Source: CAG-390 sp964522215
GTDB lineage: Bacteria > Bacillota > Clostridia > Oscillospirales > CAG-272
Length of the DNA: 43,891 nt
Assembly (NCBI GenBank): GCA_964522215.1
Contig: CAZFVR010000012.1
Coordinates: 1 to 43,891 of the forward strand
Direction of reading: 5' to 3'
In this document: positions 32,117 through 40,404 of the stretch, one piece after another
Layout: each line of letters begins with the position of its first letter
Position numbering within the stretch: the stretch's first letter is position 1
Notes under the pieces: model-generated
Seen by the model: only the letters and a program-made list of their open reading frames with translations
What the model was told of the DNA's origin: nothing
The model's database searches: none
Translations under genes and position numbers: made by a program

Positions 32117-34158
32117 TACTTTTTTGCATTATCCGGCGTGTCCAATGCGCGAAATTTTGGGTCATATGCAAGTGCTGTGCAGGGCGTGCCCGCCACTGCG
32201 GCAAATATCGCCGCGTGCAGGCGCATGGCAATGACCCTGTCTGCGCCCGCCATCAGCCGTATCATCTCGCCGGGGGTGAGTGCGCCTGCGCGGATAAGCC
32301 GCGTGGGACGGGGAGTTTGCTCCGCAAGCTGCTCTTCAAGCTTGGCGCAAACATCTTCATCCTGCGGCGCAAACGCGGCAAACAGCACGCTCGTGTCGGC
32401 AGGGGAGTCGGCAACCGCTTGCAAAAGCTCGGTAAAAAGGCGGCACTCAAGCTCCCGCCCGCCGCGCCCGAGGGCACGCACACTGCGTGGGCATGCCACG
32501 ATATATCGCCCCTCGGGGAGATGCTTGATCATTGCCCCCGCATCCTCCGCCGCGCGCGTGGTGTATGCGGGGTCGCGGACGATGGATATCCGAGCCTCCG
32601 CCGCGCCAAGCCGGGCAAAAAGGCGGGCAGAGAGGGCATCCCGCGCGTATATGGCATCAGCCGAGCGGACTGCCGCCGCGGCAACGCGCCGTGAGAGGCG
32701 ACCGCGAAGCGGCCCGATGCCGCCAAGGATCGTTACACGACAGCCGGAGCGGTGCGCCGCGCGGGTCATGCAGGTGTAAAAGATCAGCGAGCGCAGACTG
32801 GTGGAATCCTGCAACAGACTGCCGCCGCCAAGCAAAAAGTCACGCGAGCGGCGCATTTTTGGGATAACGCGCCAAATATCTGCCGCAGGCAGGTGCTCCG
32901 CCCACGGCGGCAAAAGCTCGGTGCGCTCGCCGCGTGTCAGTACCGTCAGCGGCAGGTCGGGGTCGGCCGCACGTGCAGCCTCCGCTATCGCCAAAAGTGA
33001 TGCATCATCACCAAGGTTGCCCGCACCGTAGTAGCCGCATACCGTAAGTCCGCGCCGCGCCGAGAGGGCCGCATCACGGAGCACTGCGGCAGTACGCTCT
33101 GCAATATTGGTTATATCATATTTTTTTGCCGCCCATTCGCGCCCGTCAAGCCCCAGCTGCTCACGCCCTGCGGCATCAAGTGCGGCAAAGCTCAAAAGCT
33201 CGCCAAGCAAAAAACCATCGGGATCGTCCACCGGCGGCGCACAACGGCAGGTGAGGTTATCCTCCGCGGCGGCGGCAAGGGTGGCGAGTGTTGTCAGTCC
33301 GCGCGCGCCGTCATCGCCAAAAAGCAGGGTCGGTACACCCGCAGCCAGTGCCTCAAGAGCCGAGCGCGCCGTGCCCACAAACAGGTCGGCATTGCGGCAA
33401 AGGGAGGCGGCATTCGCCACATCCCCCGGGCAGTCTATCGCCTCACGGCCGATAGCGCGGCAGGCATCCCGCGCCATGGCGCGGATGCTGTCTATCCGCT
33501 CACCGCCGCCGACTATGGTAAGGTGCGGGGAAAGCTGCGGATAACGCCTGCAAAGCTCGGGGAGGACGCGACAAAGTGCCTCGGCGGCGGCGCAGGAATC
33601 GCGGTCTTGTCGGCAGGTGGAAAGGATGCGAAGCCCATCGGCGCGATAGCATGCGCCCATCCTTGGTATCTCCACGCCGTTTTCTATTACGTCTATCCGC
33701 TCACGCGGTACGCCGTAGGTGCCGGAGGTGTGCGCGGCAATATCCTCGCTGACCGCTATCGTGCGCACGCCCCAGCGGGATAGCCCCGCACCGCGCGAGC
33801 GGCGGCTGTAGATCCCGTGCACCGTCACCACTGCCGGCGGCACGCGGCGACATAGCCGGCGGGCGATGTGAGCGGCAAGGGCCGGTATCCTGCCGTGCGC
33901 ATGTAAAACGTCAAAATGCTCGCCACGGCAAAGCCGGGCGAGCCCTATGACCGACCGCAAAAGCGAGAGCGGCGAGTTTTTGTCAAGCGGCAGGGTGGCG
34001 GTGCGTGCGCCGTCCTGCTCCACTGCAGCGGCAAGCTTGCCGCCGGCGGATGCGATGGTAACGCTGTCGCCACGGCGGATCAGCGCACGCGCCAACGTCA
34101 GTACGTGCGTTTCCGCGCCGCCTGCATTCATTGCCATTGCAACTATCAGTATCTTCAT
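32113..34158 (-). CDS. GT4 glycosyltransferase fused to CsaB-type polysaccharide pyruvyltransferase
   Basis: The protein has 681 residues and two modules. Residues 1-365 are a GT-B glycosyltransferase of family 4: MKILIVAMAMNAGGAETH, LHAHGRIP, TIAVSEDIAAHT, IENGVEIP and the late ALEALAAGVPTLLFG segment that stands for the E-x7-E region. Residues 371-681 are a CsaB/PS_pyruv_trans module: YYGAGNLGDDASL (GNLGDD 380-385), LLGGGSLLQDSTS (444-451) and AMRLHAAIFAAVAGTPCTALAYDPK (MRLH 645-648). CsaB ketal-pyruvylates secondary cell wall polymers that anchor S-layer proteins. The pyruvyltransferase part ends about 13 residues after YDPK, shorter than usual. No clear ribosome site precedes the ATG; the N-terminus itself is typical. 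Confidence 0.87.
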   Translation of the reverse strand: MKILIVAMAMNAGGAETHVLTLARALIRRGDSVTIASAGGKLAAAVEQDGARTATLPLDKNSPLSLLRSVIGLARLCRGEHFDVLHAHGRIPALAAHIARRLCRRVPPAVVTVHGIYSRRSRGAGLSRWGVRTIAVSEDIAAHTSGTYGVPRERIDVIENGVEIPRMGACYRADGLRILSTCRQDRDSCAAAEALCRVLPELCRRYPQLSPHLTIVGGGERIDSIRAMARDACRAIGREAIDCPGDVANAASLCRNADLFVGTARSALEALAAGVPTLLFGDDGARGLTTLATLAAAAEDNLTCRCAPPVDDPDGFLLGELLSFAALDAAGREQLGLDGREWAAKKYDITNIAERTAAVLRDAALSARRGLTVCGYYGAGNLGDDASLLAIAEAARAADPDLPLTVLTRGERTELLPPWAEHLPAADIWRVIPKMRRSRDFLLGGGSLLQDSTSLRSLIFYTCMTRAAHRSGCRVTILGGIGPLRGRLSRRVAAAAVRSADAIYARDALSARLFARLGAAEARISIVRDPAYTTRAAEDAGAMIKHLPEGRYIVACPRSVRALGRGGRELECRLFTELLQAVADSPADTSVLFAAFAPQDEDVCAKLEEQLAEQTPRPTRLIRAGALTPGEMIRLMAGADRVIAMRLHAAIFAAVAGTPCTALAYDPKFRALDTPDNAKKY

Positions 34159-34254
34159 TTTTTGTTTTGGATAAAAGAGAGCCTCTGCGGTCTTGGGGGG
34201 ATCTGCGCGTTCCCCGATCGTTTTATTTTTTAATAATGATCGCGTTTTAATAGA

Positions 34255-34280
34255 AAGATTTTTGCTTGCGCAAAGATCTT
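34255..34280 (-). terminator. Weak terminator-like hairpin after the EEP lipoprotein gene
   Basis: Imperfect stem AAGAT(C)TTTGC / GCAAAAATCTT followed on the minus strand by TCTATTAAAA. The 34159-34305 gap is otherwise A/T-rich with no gene. Confidence 0.45.
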
Positions 34281-34305
34281 CCTCAACCGCACGCTGTATT
34301 TCCTC

Positions 34306-36102
34306 TTAATTTATATCAAAGTCCACCAGCAGTGGGCAATGGTCGGCGGAGAGGAGGGTATATTCAAGTGTGAGTATCTCAAAGCGGTTAACGCGCACGC
34401 CATCGCCGTTATAGAGCAGTGCATGGTCGATGGCATCAACATAGCTCTTTGAGGGGCGGTAGAGCTTAAGGTAGAGCCCTGCCTTTGTATCATACTCGGG
34501 GTAGGTATGCGTTGTGTTGCTGTCCTCGGTAACGGTGGCAAGCTTTTGCATATCCAAAAGCCCCGCCGTGAGCAGTGCCTTGTATTCGGAGGTGGGTGTT
34601 TTGCAGTTAAGGTCACCGCCGGAGATTATCGGGCAGTTGTATTTTTGCTTTATCTGATCATTTACGGCTATCAGCTGCTCCGAATCCTTCATCCTTGCGG
34701 CGGATGCCTCTGATTTGTAGGAGTAATGCGTAGAGCAAACTGCAAAGCGGTGGCCTGTGGCTTTGTCCTCAAGCACGCCCCAGGTTATGGATTTGGATTT
34801 ATCATTTTGTCCGTCATCGTAGAGGTGATAGCCGCACTCGACCACGTTAAATCTATTCTTTTTATAAAAGAGAGGTGTGTAGTTTGTGCTGTTTGAGTTG
34901 TTGGCGGTAACGGGGACCTCAACATACCCCGCCAGATAGAGCGTGCGCACTATGCTGTCACTGCCGCGACTGTTGGGGGAGCATTCCTGAAGACCGAATG
35001 CATCCGGCGCCATGGCAATAAGCGCCTCGGCGGCGGTCTGATTACGCTGTGCGGTGGGGTAGAGCGCGGTATCGCAGTTGCCGAGAATGTTAAAGAACAT
35101 CACTCGGTACTCGCCCTGCCGCTCGACGGAAAGCGTGGCCTCCTCCTCGGGTGAGCCCTCGCCTGCGGCGGTATAGTCGGCGGAGATATCAAGCCTTTCG
35201 CCGACAAACAGCTCATCCTTAAGATAATTATAAAGATTCATATATCCAAACAGGTTTTCGGCACCAAAGCAGAGGGATGAGCCGCTTACGGTCGCCGAGT
35301 AAGCACCCAGCGCTGCGCCTCTGAGCTTGACCCCGCCGCGTGAGGTGTTGCCTATAAGTATCTCATGTGCGGCGGCATCTGTTTTGTCGCTCACAACAGG
35401 CAGCTCGTAGCCTGTGCAATCAGAGATATGCGCGGCAAGGCGTATGGCCAGCCGCTTGGCAGAGAAAAGGTCCGACTGGTAAACGATGGTGTAATCCTTT
35501 ATCGACACGCCAAGGATGTTGCATTCCTTTATTTTATAATTGGAAAGCCCGCGCTGTGCCTCGGTGGGCTGCATTATAACGTCATGACTGCCCGCGGCGT
35601 ATTGCGCCAGCAGGATAAAGTCCACAAAGGCGTTGACCGCGCGCTCTACCATAGTGCTGTTGGGACCGTTCAGCACCAGCTTTTTGCCGTATATCATCAT
35701 GGCGTAGTCGCGGGAGCGCAAGCCCTCTATCGCCTCGGCGGATTCCGGGCGGTCGGTGTCGCCTATAAGTATCTCGCACGCATCATCGGAGGTCGGGGTC
35801 ATAGCATCAAATCCATAGCTGCACTCAATGCCGTACCACTTTTTTATGTTGTTCGTCAGCAGTGCGGCCAAAGCCAGCACGCTGTCATCGGCGCGGGCGG
35901 GAACGATTATCTTGTAGTTTAGCTGTCCGTCCTTGATTATCTCAAGCGGTTGGGCAGGCTCGGCTGTCGTTTCCGGCGGCTCGGTGCTGTCATCCGTGTT
36001 GCCGGGGGTGTTGCCGCCCTCGCATGCCATGAGGGATATGGCGGACATAAGAATCAGTGATGCAAGTATCAGGGACAAAATACGTAGCTTTGCTTTTTTC
36101 AT
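34306..36102 (-). CDS. Lipoprotein with endonuclease/exonuclease/phosphatase domain
   Basis: The protein has 598 residues. A lipobox (LMAC, Cys27) and a Pro/Glu/Thr linker are followed by two similar modules with EILIGDTDR at 110-118 and EILIGNTSR at 247-255, each ending in a 'GS-L/K-L-x-F/L-NG/GA' strand; they look like the N-terminal domains of GH20/GH67 enzymes. Residues 332-598 form an endonuclease/exonuclease/phosphatase fold: FFNILG, E373 in GLQEC, CSTHYSY, GGDLNC, and SADHCPLLVDF. The extracellular substrate could be nucleic acid, a phosphodiester or a phospholipid. The start at 36102 is set by the signal peptide; the ribosome site is poor. It lies in the polysaccharide region but has its own probable promoter. 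Confidence 0.86.
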   Translation of the reverse strand: MKKAKLRILSLILASLILMSAISLMACEGGNTPGNTDDSTEPPETTAEPAQPLEIIKDGQLNYKIIVPARADDSVLALAALLTNNIKKWYGIECSYGFDAMTPTSDDACEILIGDTDRPESAEAIEGLRSRDYAMMIYGKKLVLNGPNSTMVERAVNAFVDFILLAQYAAGSHDVIMQPTEAQRGLSNYKIKECNILGVSIKDYTIVYQSDLFSAKRLAIRLAAHISDCTGYELPVVSDKTDAAAHEILIGNTSRGGVKLRGAALGAYSATVSGSSLCFGAENLFGYMNLYNYLKDELFVGERLDISADYTAAGEGSPEEEATLSVERQGEYRVMFFNILGNCDTALYPTAQRNQTAAEALIAMAPDAFGLQECSPNSRGSDSIVRTLYLAGYVEVPVTANNSNSTNYTPLFYKKNRFNVVECGYHLYDDGQNDKSKSITWGVLEDKATGHRFAVCSTHYSYKSEASAARMKDSEQLIAVNDQIKQKYNCPIISGGDLNCKTPTSEYKALLTAGLLDMQKLATVTEDSNTTHTYPEYDTKAGLYLKLYRPSKSYVDAIDHALLYNGDGVRVNRFEILTLEYTLLSADHCPLLVDFDIN

Positions 36103-36168
36103 TTTAAATATCCGGCTTTCACCTGTTTTTTTGATCGCTTTAGAGAGAAATAGTCTCCCATTGCGTAT

Positions 36169-36197
36169 ATTATAACAGCAAAATGTGAACATTTTAA
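36169..36197 (-). promoter_or_regulatory. Possible promoter of the EEP lipoprotein gene
   Basis: On the minus strand TATAAT (plus 36169-36174) has a weak TTAAAA 17 bases upstream (36192-36197). The -35 is poor, so an activator or extended -10 may be needed. Confidence 0.45.
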
Positions 36198-36244
36198 TGT
36201 ACTTGGGCATGTATGCGAAAAAATATTTGTCATTCTTTTATTTT

Positions 36245-37813
36245 TTATTTCTCGTCGGCATCCGATAACAGCTTGCCTCGGCGGGCGCGGCGCAAAAGGG
36301 CTATGATATTCGGCAGGAGCGGGAGCGCATACACCCCCATGCCCGCCGCCGCAGAGAGCGCAAAGCGCCAAACGGCGGAGCTGCCGTCAAGGGATGACGA
36401 TATAAAATACACCGCCGCGCCGCAAAGTATCCCGCCCGCCGCCATTTGCGGCAGCAGTCGCAGGGTGGGCATAAGAGAGAGGCGTCTATCATGCTGCCGC
36501 GCGGTGATAAGATCCAGCACGCCGTACACAAGCGTTGCCGCGCTGTAGGCAAGCGTGATCCCGCCAATGCCAAACCGCGGGGCAAGACAGAAGCTGAGGA
36601 CGATATTGCAAGCGATGGATATTATGCTGTTTATCATCGGGCGGCGGGTGTCGCCGTAGCCGTAGCTGACCCGCCCATATACCTCGCGAATGATCAGCGG
36701 CAAAAAGGAGATCGAATACCCCGCCAGCGCGGCGGCGGTCGAGGCAACGTTTTTATCGGTAAATTCGCCGCGTCCGAAAGCTATCGAGCTTATCTCGGGG
36801 GATAGCATCATGCAAATGATGCTGACGGGCAAAAACAAAGCGCAAAGCCCCGCCGCCGTCCCGTTTGCGATGCGCGCGGCGCGGTCGCCGCGCCCCTTTG
36901 CAATGGCATCCGTCACATAGGAGAACATAATGGATGCAAAGGATGCAATAAATGCGGTAACAAGATTATAAAGCACTGCGCCGTAGCTAAGCTCTGTCAC
37001 CGCGCCCTCGCCAAGGCGGGAGGCAAGGCTCTTGTTTATCTGCTGATTGACGTAATATGCCGAATATCCCACAAGCAGCGGCATTGAAAGGCGCAGGAGC
37101 CGCCGCACCAAGGGGTCGGCAAACGGAGAGCGGTAAGCTGCCGCTTCATCATGCAGGGCAAGTGTCATCGGCGCATGATAGTAGCGCCGCGCAAGCAGAT
37201 AAAACCAAACTGTGTTGAATGCGGTGTAGGCGAGAAAGCCCGCTACCAGTGAGTCCGCCCCCCAAATGCCGCCCAAAAGCGCGGTGGCGGCAATTATGAT
37301 AATGCTTTGCGGAATGCTTCGCGCCTCTACTGCGGTAAAGCGGCGGTCGGCATTCAAAAGCCCTTGGTTTACCGCCGTCAGCGCAAAAAGGATCAAAAGC
37401 GGAGAGTATATCGCTATATATCGCGCCAGTGTCCGCCGCTCCGCGCTGTTATAGCCCGGGGTAAGCAGACCCGCCAGCGGGTAGGAGGTGGCGCCTATCA
37501 GCACCGCCGCCGCCAAGGCGATGATCAAAAGCGCGGTCGCTGCATTTTTGGCAAAACGCGCCCGCCGCACCTCGCCCTCGCCCGCGGCGTTGATGTAAAC
37601 GGATATAAAGGAGGTCATCAAAACATTCGCCAGCACATATTCAAGGTCGCCAATCACCGTTTGCGCTATGTTTATCATATCGGTGGCGGTGTTGGCTCCA
37701 AACGCGGCGGAGGCGACCATCTGCTTAACAAAGCCCAATAGCTTTGCTATTATTATCACTCCGGTGACAGAAAACACCGCCGCGGTCACGCCGCGCCTTT
37801 GCTTGCCGCTCAT
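36245..37813 (-). CDS. MurJ/MviN-family lipid flippase
   Basis: The protein has 522 residues with about 14 hydrophobic segments. The MVIN pattern is clear: VIIIAKLLGFVKQMVASAAFGANTATD at the N-terminus, a conserved PLLILFALTAVNQGLLNADRRFT and later VSYGYGDTRRPMINSIISI. The family flips lipid II or other undecaprenyl-linked glycans across the membrane. Because it sits among glycosyltransferases and O-antigen-ligase-like genes, it more likely exports this cluster's repeat unit than lipid II. The start at 37813 overlaps the stop of the upstream gene as ATGA and is preceded by GGCAGG; the frame open to 38095 overlaps that gene and is rejected. Confidence 0.9.
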   Translation of the reverse strand: MSGKQRRGVTAAVFSVTGVIIIAKLLGFVKQMVASAAFGANTATDMINIAQTVIGDLEYVLANVLMTSFISVYINAAGEGEVRRARFAKNAATALLIIALAAAVLIGATSYPLAGLLTPGYNSAERRTLARYIAIYSPLLILFALTAVNQGLLNADRRFTAVEARSIPQSIIIIAATALLGGIWGADSLVAGFLAYTAFNTVWFYLLARRYYHAPMTLALHDEAAAYRSPFADPLVRRLLRLSMPLLVGYSAYYVNQQINKSLASRLGEGAVTELSYGAVLYNLVTAFIASFASIMFSYVTDAIAKGRGDRAARIANGTAAGLCALFLPVSIICMMLSPEISSIAFGRGEFTDKNVASTAAALAGYSISFLPLIIREVYGRVSYGYGDTRRPMINSIISIACNIVLSFCLAPRFGIGGITLAYSAATLVYGVLDLITARQHDRRLSLMPTLRLLPQMAAGGILCGAAVYFISSSLDGSSAVWRFALSAAAGMGVYALPLLPNIIALLRRARRGKLLSDADEK

Positions 37814-39099
37814 CCTGCCATCGCCTCGCTGCGGGGCGGCTCGGTTTTTTCGGGTACGGATGCCGCCATGTCGCACTTTTGCGCGGTAAGCAGGGTAAGT
37901 CCCCAGCCCAGTGCCGCCAGCAGGGGGACGGACTGCCACATGCTGTTGCTTATATTCTCGCGCACGAGATATGCGGCAAATACCAAGGCTATCTCCGCCC
38001 CGCCGCGTGAGGCTCGCGCCGCGCGCAGAATGCCAACTGCAGCCAGCAAAAGCAACAAAAGCATGGGCAGTGTGCCGCATATGCCGGTCTCGCACAGCAT
38101 CTCAAGGAAGATATTGTGTGGGTATATGCCGTATTTTTCCTGAAACTCGCCCTGACCCATACCTGTGAGCGGCGAGTGCAAAAACTCGGCTATCGCAAGC
38201 TTATATATCGAGCCGCGGTCACTGATCCTGTCGCCCGCGTCAAGCTCTATTTCGATCTCATCCGAGACCTCGCCGCGCAGGGCATCATAAAATGCATCGT
38301 CTATCATGTCGGAAAGCTCGGGGTCCTCGCTGTCGGTCGTTGAAAACTCACCGTCAGCCATATGGTCAAGAAAGATATTAAGCCTGTGCGCGGCCTGCAT
38401 TCCGGGCGGTGCCCACACAAAAACATTAAATATAAATACTGCGGCCATGATGGCTGACACGGCAAAGCCGATCAGGGCGCGACGGCGGGAGAACAGCCGC
38501 CACAAAAATGCGGCAATGCAAAAAACTATCACGGCAAGGTAACAGCCGCGCGTGCCGGAGGCGATGATATCCACCCAAAAGATCAGTATCACCACGGCGC
38601 GAAGGATCTGCGGGTGGTGAACCGTGTACTCGCCGGCGATCGTCCTGACGGTGAGAGGGGCATTCTCATACAGCCGCAAAAGGATACAGCAAAGCAGGGG
38701 CATGAGGGTGTAGGCAAAGGTCATATAGTTGATGGTGCCGAGATATGTGCCGTCGGTGTACGGATTGCACCCGAATATCGCCATTGTAAAATATATGATC
38801 CCCGCGGGGAGTGCAAGTATAGCCAGCCGCTCGCCGATGGCGGTAAAGCTCTCGGCGGAATAGCGGTATATCAGCGCGCCGCCCGCGCCGCCCATAAAAG
38901 CGGGCGCACAGCGCAGGATAAACAGAGCTATGTTATACGCGCGGTGCTCTCCCGCGCCGCCGCTGAGATATCCTGCGGCAAAAAGCATCAAAAAGCAGAG
39001 GATGGCTACCGCCGGGAGGCACGCGCGGTGCCACGCGGGGCGCACCTCTTTGATAATTAATAGGAACAAATGCCGCACGCGAGTGCATAAAGCGCACAC
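37810..39099 (-). CDS. O-antigen ligase/Wzy-like membrane protein, 5' end probably frame-disrupted
   Basis: The visible frame gives 429 residues with about 10-12 membrane segments. The Wzy_C/O-antigen ligase features are ASGTRGCYLAVIVF, GMGQGEFQEKYG, and YPHNIFLEMLCETGICG. It should polymerise or ligate lipid-linked glycan outside the membrane. The only start is a GTG at 39099 without a ribosome site. A second frame (39057-39254) just upstream has a strong site and two membrane segments and reads like the missing N-terminus. One inserted base in the GGG or CCCC run around 39099-39108 would join the two. It overlaps the flippase gene by four bases. Confidence 0.85.
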   Translation of the reverse strand: MCALCTRVRHLFLLIIKEVRPAWHRACLPAVAILCFLMLFAAGYLSGGAGEHRAYNIALFILRCAPAFMGGAGGALIYRYSAESFTAIGERLAILALPAGIIYFTMAIFGCNPYTDGTYLGTINYMTFAYTLMPLLCCILLRLYENAPLTVRTIAGEYTVHHPQILRAVVILIFWVDIIASGTRGCYLAVIVFCIAAFLWRLFSRRRALIGFAVSAIMAAVFIFNVFVWAPPGMQAAHRLNIFLDHMADGEFSTTDSEDPELSDMIDDAFYDALRGEVSDEIEIELDAGDRISDRGSIYKLAIAEFLHSPLTGMGQGEFQEKYGIYPHNIFLEMLCETGICGTLPMLLLLLLAAVGILRAARASRGGAEIALVFAAYLVRENISNSMWQSVPLLAALGWGLTLLTAQKCDMAASVPEKTEPPRSEAMAG

Positions 39100-39254
39100 C
39101 CGGCGGGGTAGATGATATCATACGCGCCGCACTCTGTTACGGCCAGCCCGATGCAGTAAAGGCAGAGCTTGTAGATATCCGAAAAAACAAGCCCCAGCGG
39201 AAAGAGCACACAGCCCACCGAAATAAGCCGTGCTTGGTTTATCCTTTTTTGCAT
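39057..39254 (-). CDS. Short two-helix membrane ORF, likely the 5' part of the Wzy-like gene
   Basis: It encodes 65 residues (MQKRINQARLISVGC...), with hydrophobic stretches SVGCVLFPLGLVFSDI and YPAGCALYALACG. AAGGAGG 6 bases before the ATG is the best ribosome site in the neighbourhood. The frame overlaps the larger O-antigen-ligase frame by 43 bases. Typical proteins of that family start with exactly this sort of helix pair (a SDIYKLCLY-type segment), so the two frames are most simply one gene broken by a single-base shift. A genuine small protein cannot be excluded. Confidence 0.6.
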   Translation of the reverse strand: MQKRINQARLISVGCVLFPLGLVFSDIYKLCLYCIGLAVTECGAYDIIYPAGCALYALACGICSY

Positions 39255-39287
39255 GATAGCCTCCTTTTTGTTTTGCATTAGCTCAGC

Positions 39288-39360
39288 CGATCGTAAAACA
39301 TAGCTTGACGATCGAGGACCGCGCGGCGCAGCTCTTTTGCGATCTGCGCGGAGCGCCGCG
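39288..39360 (-). terminator. Hairpins downstream of the GT2 gene
   Basis: CGATCGT...ACGATCG (39288-39314) and CGCGGCGC...GCGCCGCG (39322-39360) lie between the GT2 stop and the next start. No T-run follows either, so they may be pausing or stabilising structures rather than terminators. Confidence 0.45.
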
Positions 39361-39361
39361 A

Positions 39362-40387
39362 TTATCTTCCCTTAATTATCCCAACAAGGCTGCCCGCGCC
39401 GTAGCATAGGTGAAAGACGGGGTGGAGATACAAAAGCCTTAAAAATTCCCGCACGTCCTTCGCCGCGCGGGCGGAGAACAAGCAATCGAGTGCCAGATAA
39501 GCCAAAAGCTCAAGGGCGAGCGCAGCGCTCGCAAGAGATGTAAGCCAGCCCGAGAGCGCGCGGCCGATAAACGGAGAAAGTGCCGCAAACAGTCCCGCTG
39601 CCGCAGGCAGGCAGAGGAGGGATAAAAGAAACACGCAGGGCACAAAATGCCGCAGTCGCATAGAGCCGGGGCAGAGACGTGAGGTGATTATATTCCATTT
39701 GCCGTTTTGGTAGGCCATTTTGGTAATGCCGCGCAGGGTGTCACGGCAGTAATATGCCGGCCGGATCTCGTGGCTGAGGTATATCCTGCCGCCGTTTTTG
39801 ATTATTCTGTAATTCAGCTCGCTGTCCTGATTGCGGGTCAGCCGCTCGTCATAAAGCCCAACGCGCTCAAATACCTCGCGGCGGAACGCGCCAAAGGGTA
39901 CGGTATCCACATATCCGTCACTGCCGCCGGTGCGAAAGGCCGAATTGCCCACCCCAAAGGGGGAGGATAGCATTTTTGCGATGGTGCGCCCCATATCGGT
40001 GCGCGCGCGGGTCTCTATCACGCCGCCGACGTTGTCCGCTCCGGTGCGCTCAAGCACCCGCACGCAGGAGGTGAAATAATCCGCGGCGTATGCGGCGTGC
40101 GCATCGAGTCGAATTATATACTCACCGCGGGCGGCGCGTATGCCAAGGTTCATGGCATAGGGAACCGTGCGGTTGGGATTGTTTATTATGGTTATCAGCT
40201 CGGGATAGCTGTTTTGGTAGCCTTGCAGCAGGCTCGGCGTGGCATCGGTGGACTCACCGTCCACAAAAAACCACTCCATCCGCTCTCGCGGGTAGTCCTG
40301 CGCGAGCATTGAGGCGATGCATTCGTCGATCGAACGCTCCTCATTGTAGGTGGGAACGATGACAGAAATAAAGGCTGTGTTTGACAT
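39362..40387 (-). CDS. Family 2 glycosyltransferase (ExoA-like)
   Basis: The protein has 341 residues. The GT-A domain (about 1-230) starts SVIVPTYNEERSIDECI, with the nucleotide-binding Asp in FVDGESTDAT, the DxD-like LDAHA, and the acceptor-side QDSELNYR. The last 100 residues hold two or three membrane segments, as in succinoglycan ExoA-type enzymes, so it acts at the inner face of the membrane on lipid-linked sugars. GGAG 7 bases before the ATG supports the start. Between it and the sugar transferase lies dispersed element E. Confidence 0.92.
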   Translation of the reverse strand: MSNTAFISVIVPTYNEERSIDECIASMLAQDYPRERMEWFFVDGESTDATPSLLQGYQNSYPELITIINNPNRTVPYAMNLGIRAARGEYIIRLDAHAAYAADYFTSCVRVLERTGADNVGGVIETRARTDMGRTIAKMLSSPFGVGNSAFRTGGSDGYVDTVPFGAFRREVFERVGLYDERLTRNQDSELNYRIIKNGGRIYLSHEIRPAYYCRDTLRGITKMAYQNGKWNIITSRLCPGSMRLRHFVPCVFLLSLLCLPAAAGLFAALSPFIGRALSGWLTSLASAALALELLAYLALDCLFSARAAKDVREFLRLLYLHPVFHLCYGAGSLVGIIKGR

Positions 40388-40404
40388 TTTAAGCTCCGAT
40401 TTGT

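Noticed and set aside
39279..39361. tRNA-like or small RNA gene in the GC-rich hairpin region after the GT2 gene
   Set aside because: The hairpins do not form a cloverleaf and no T-loop (GGTTCRANYCC) sequence is present.
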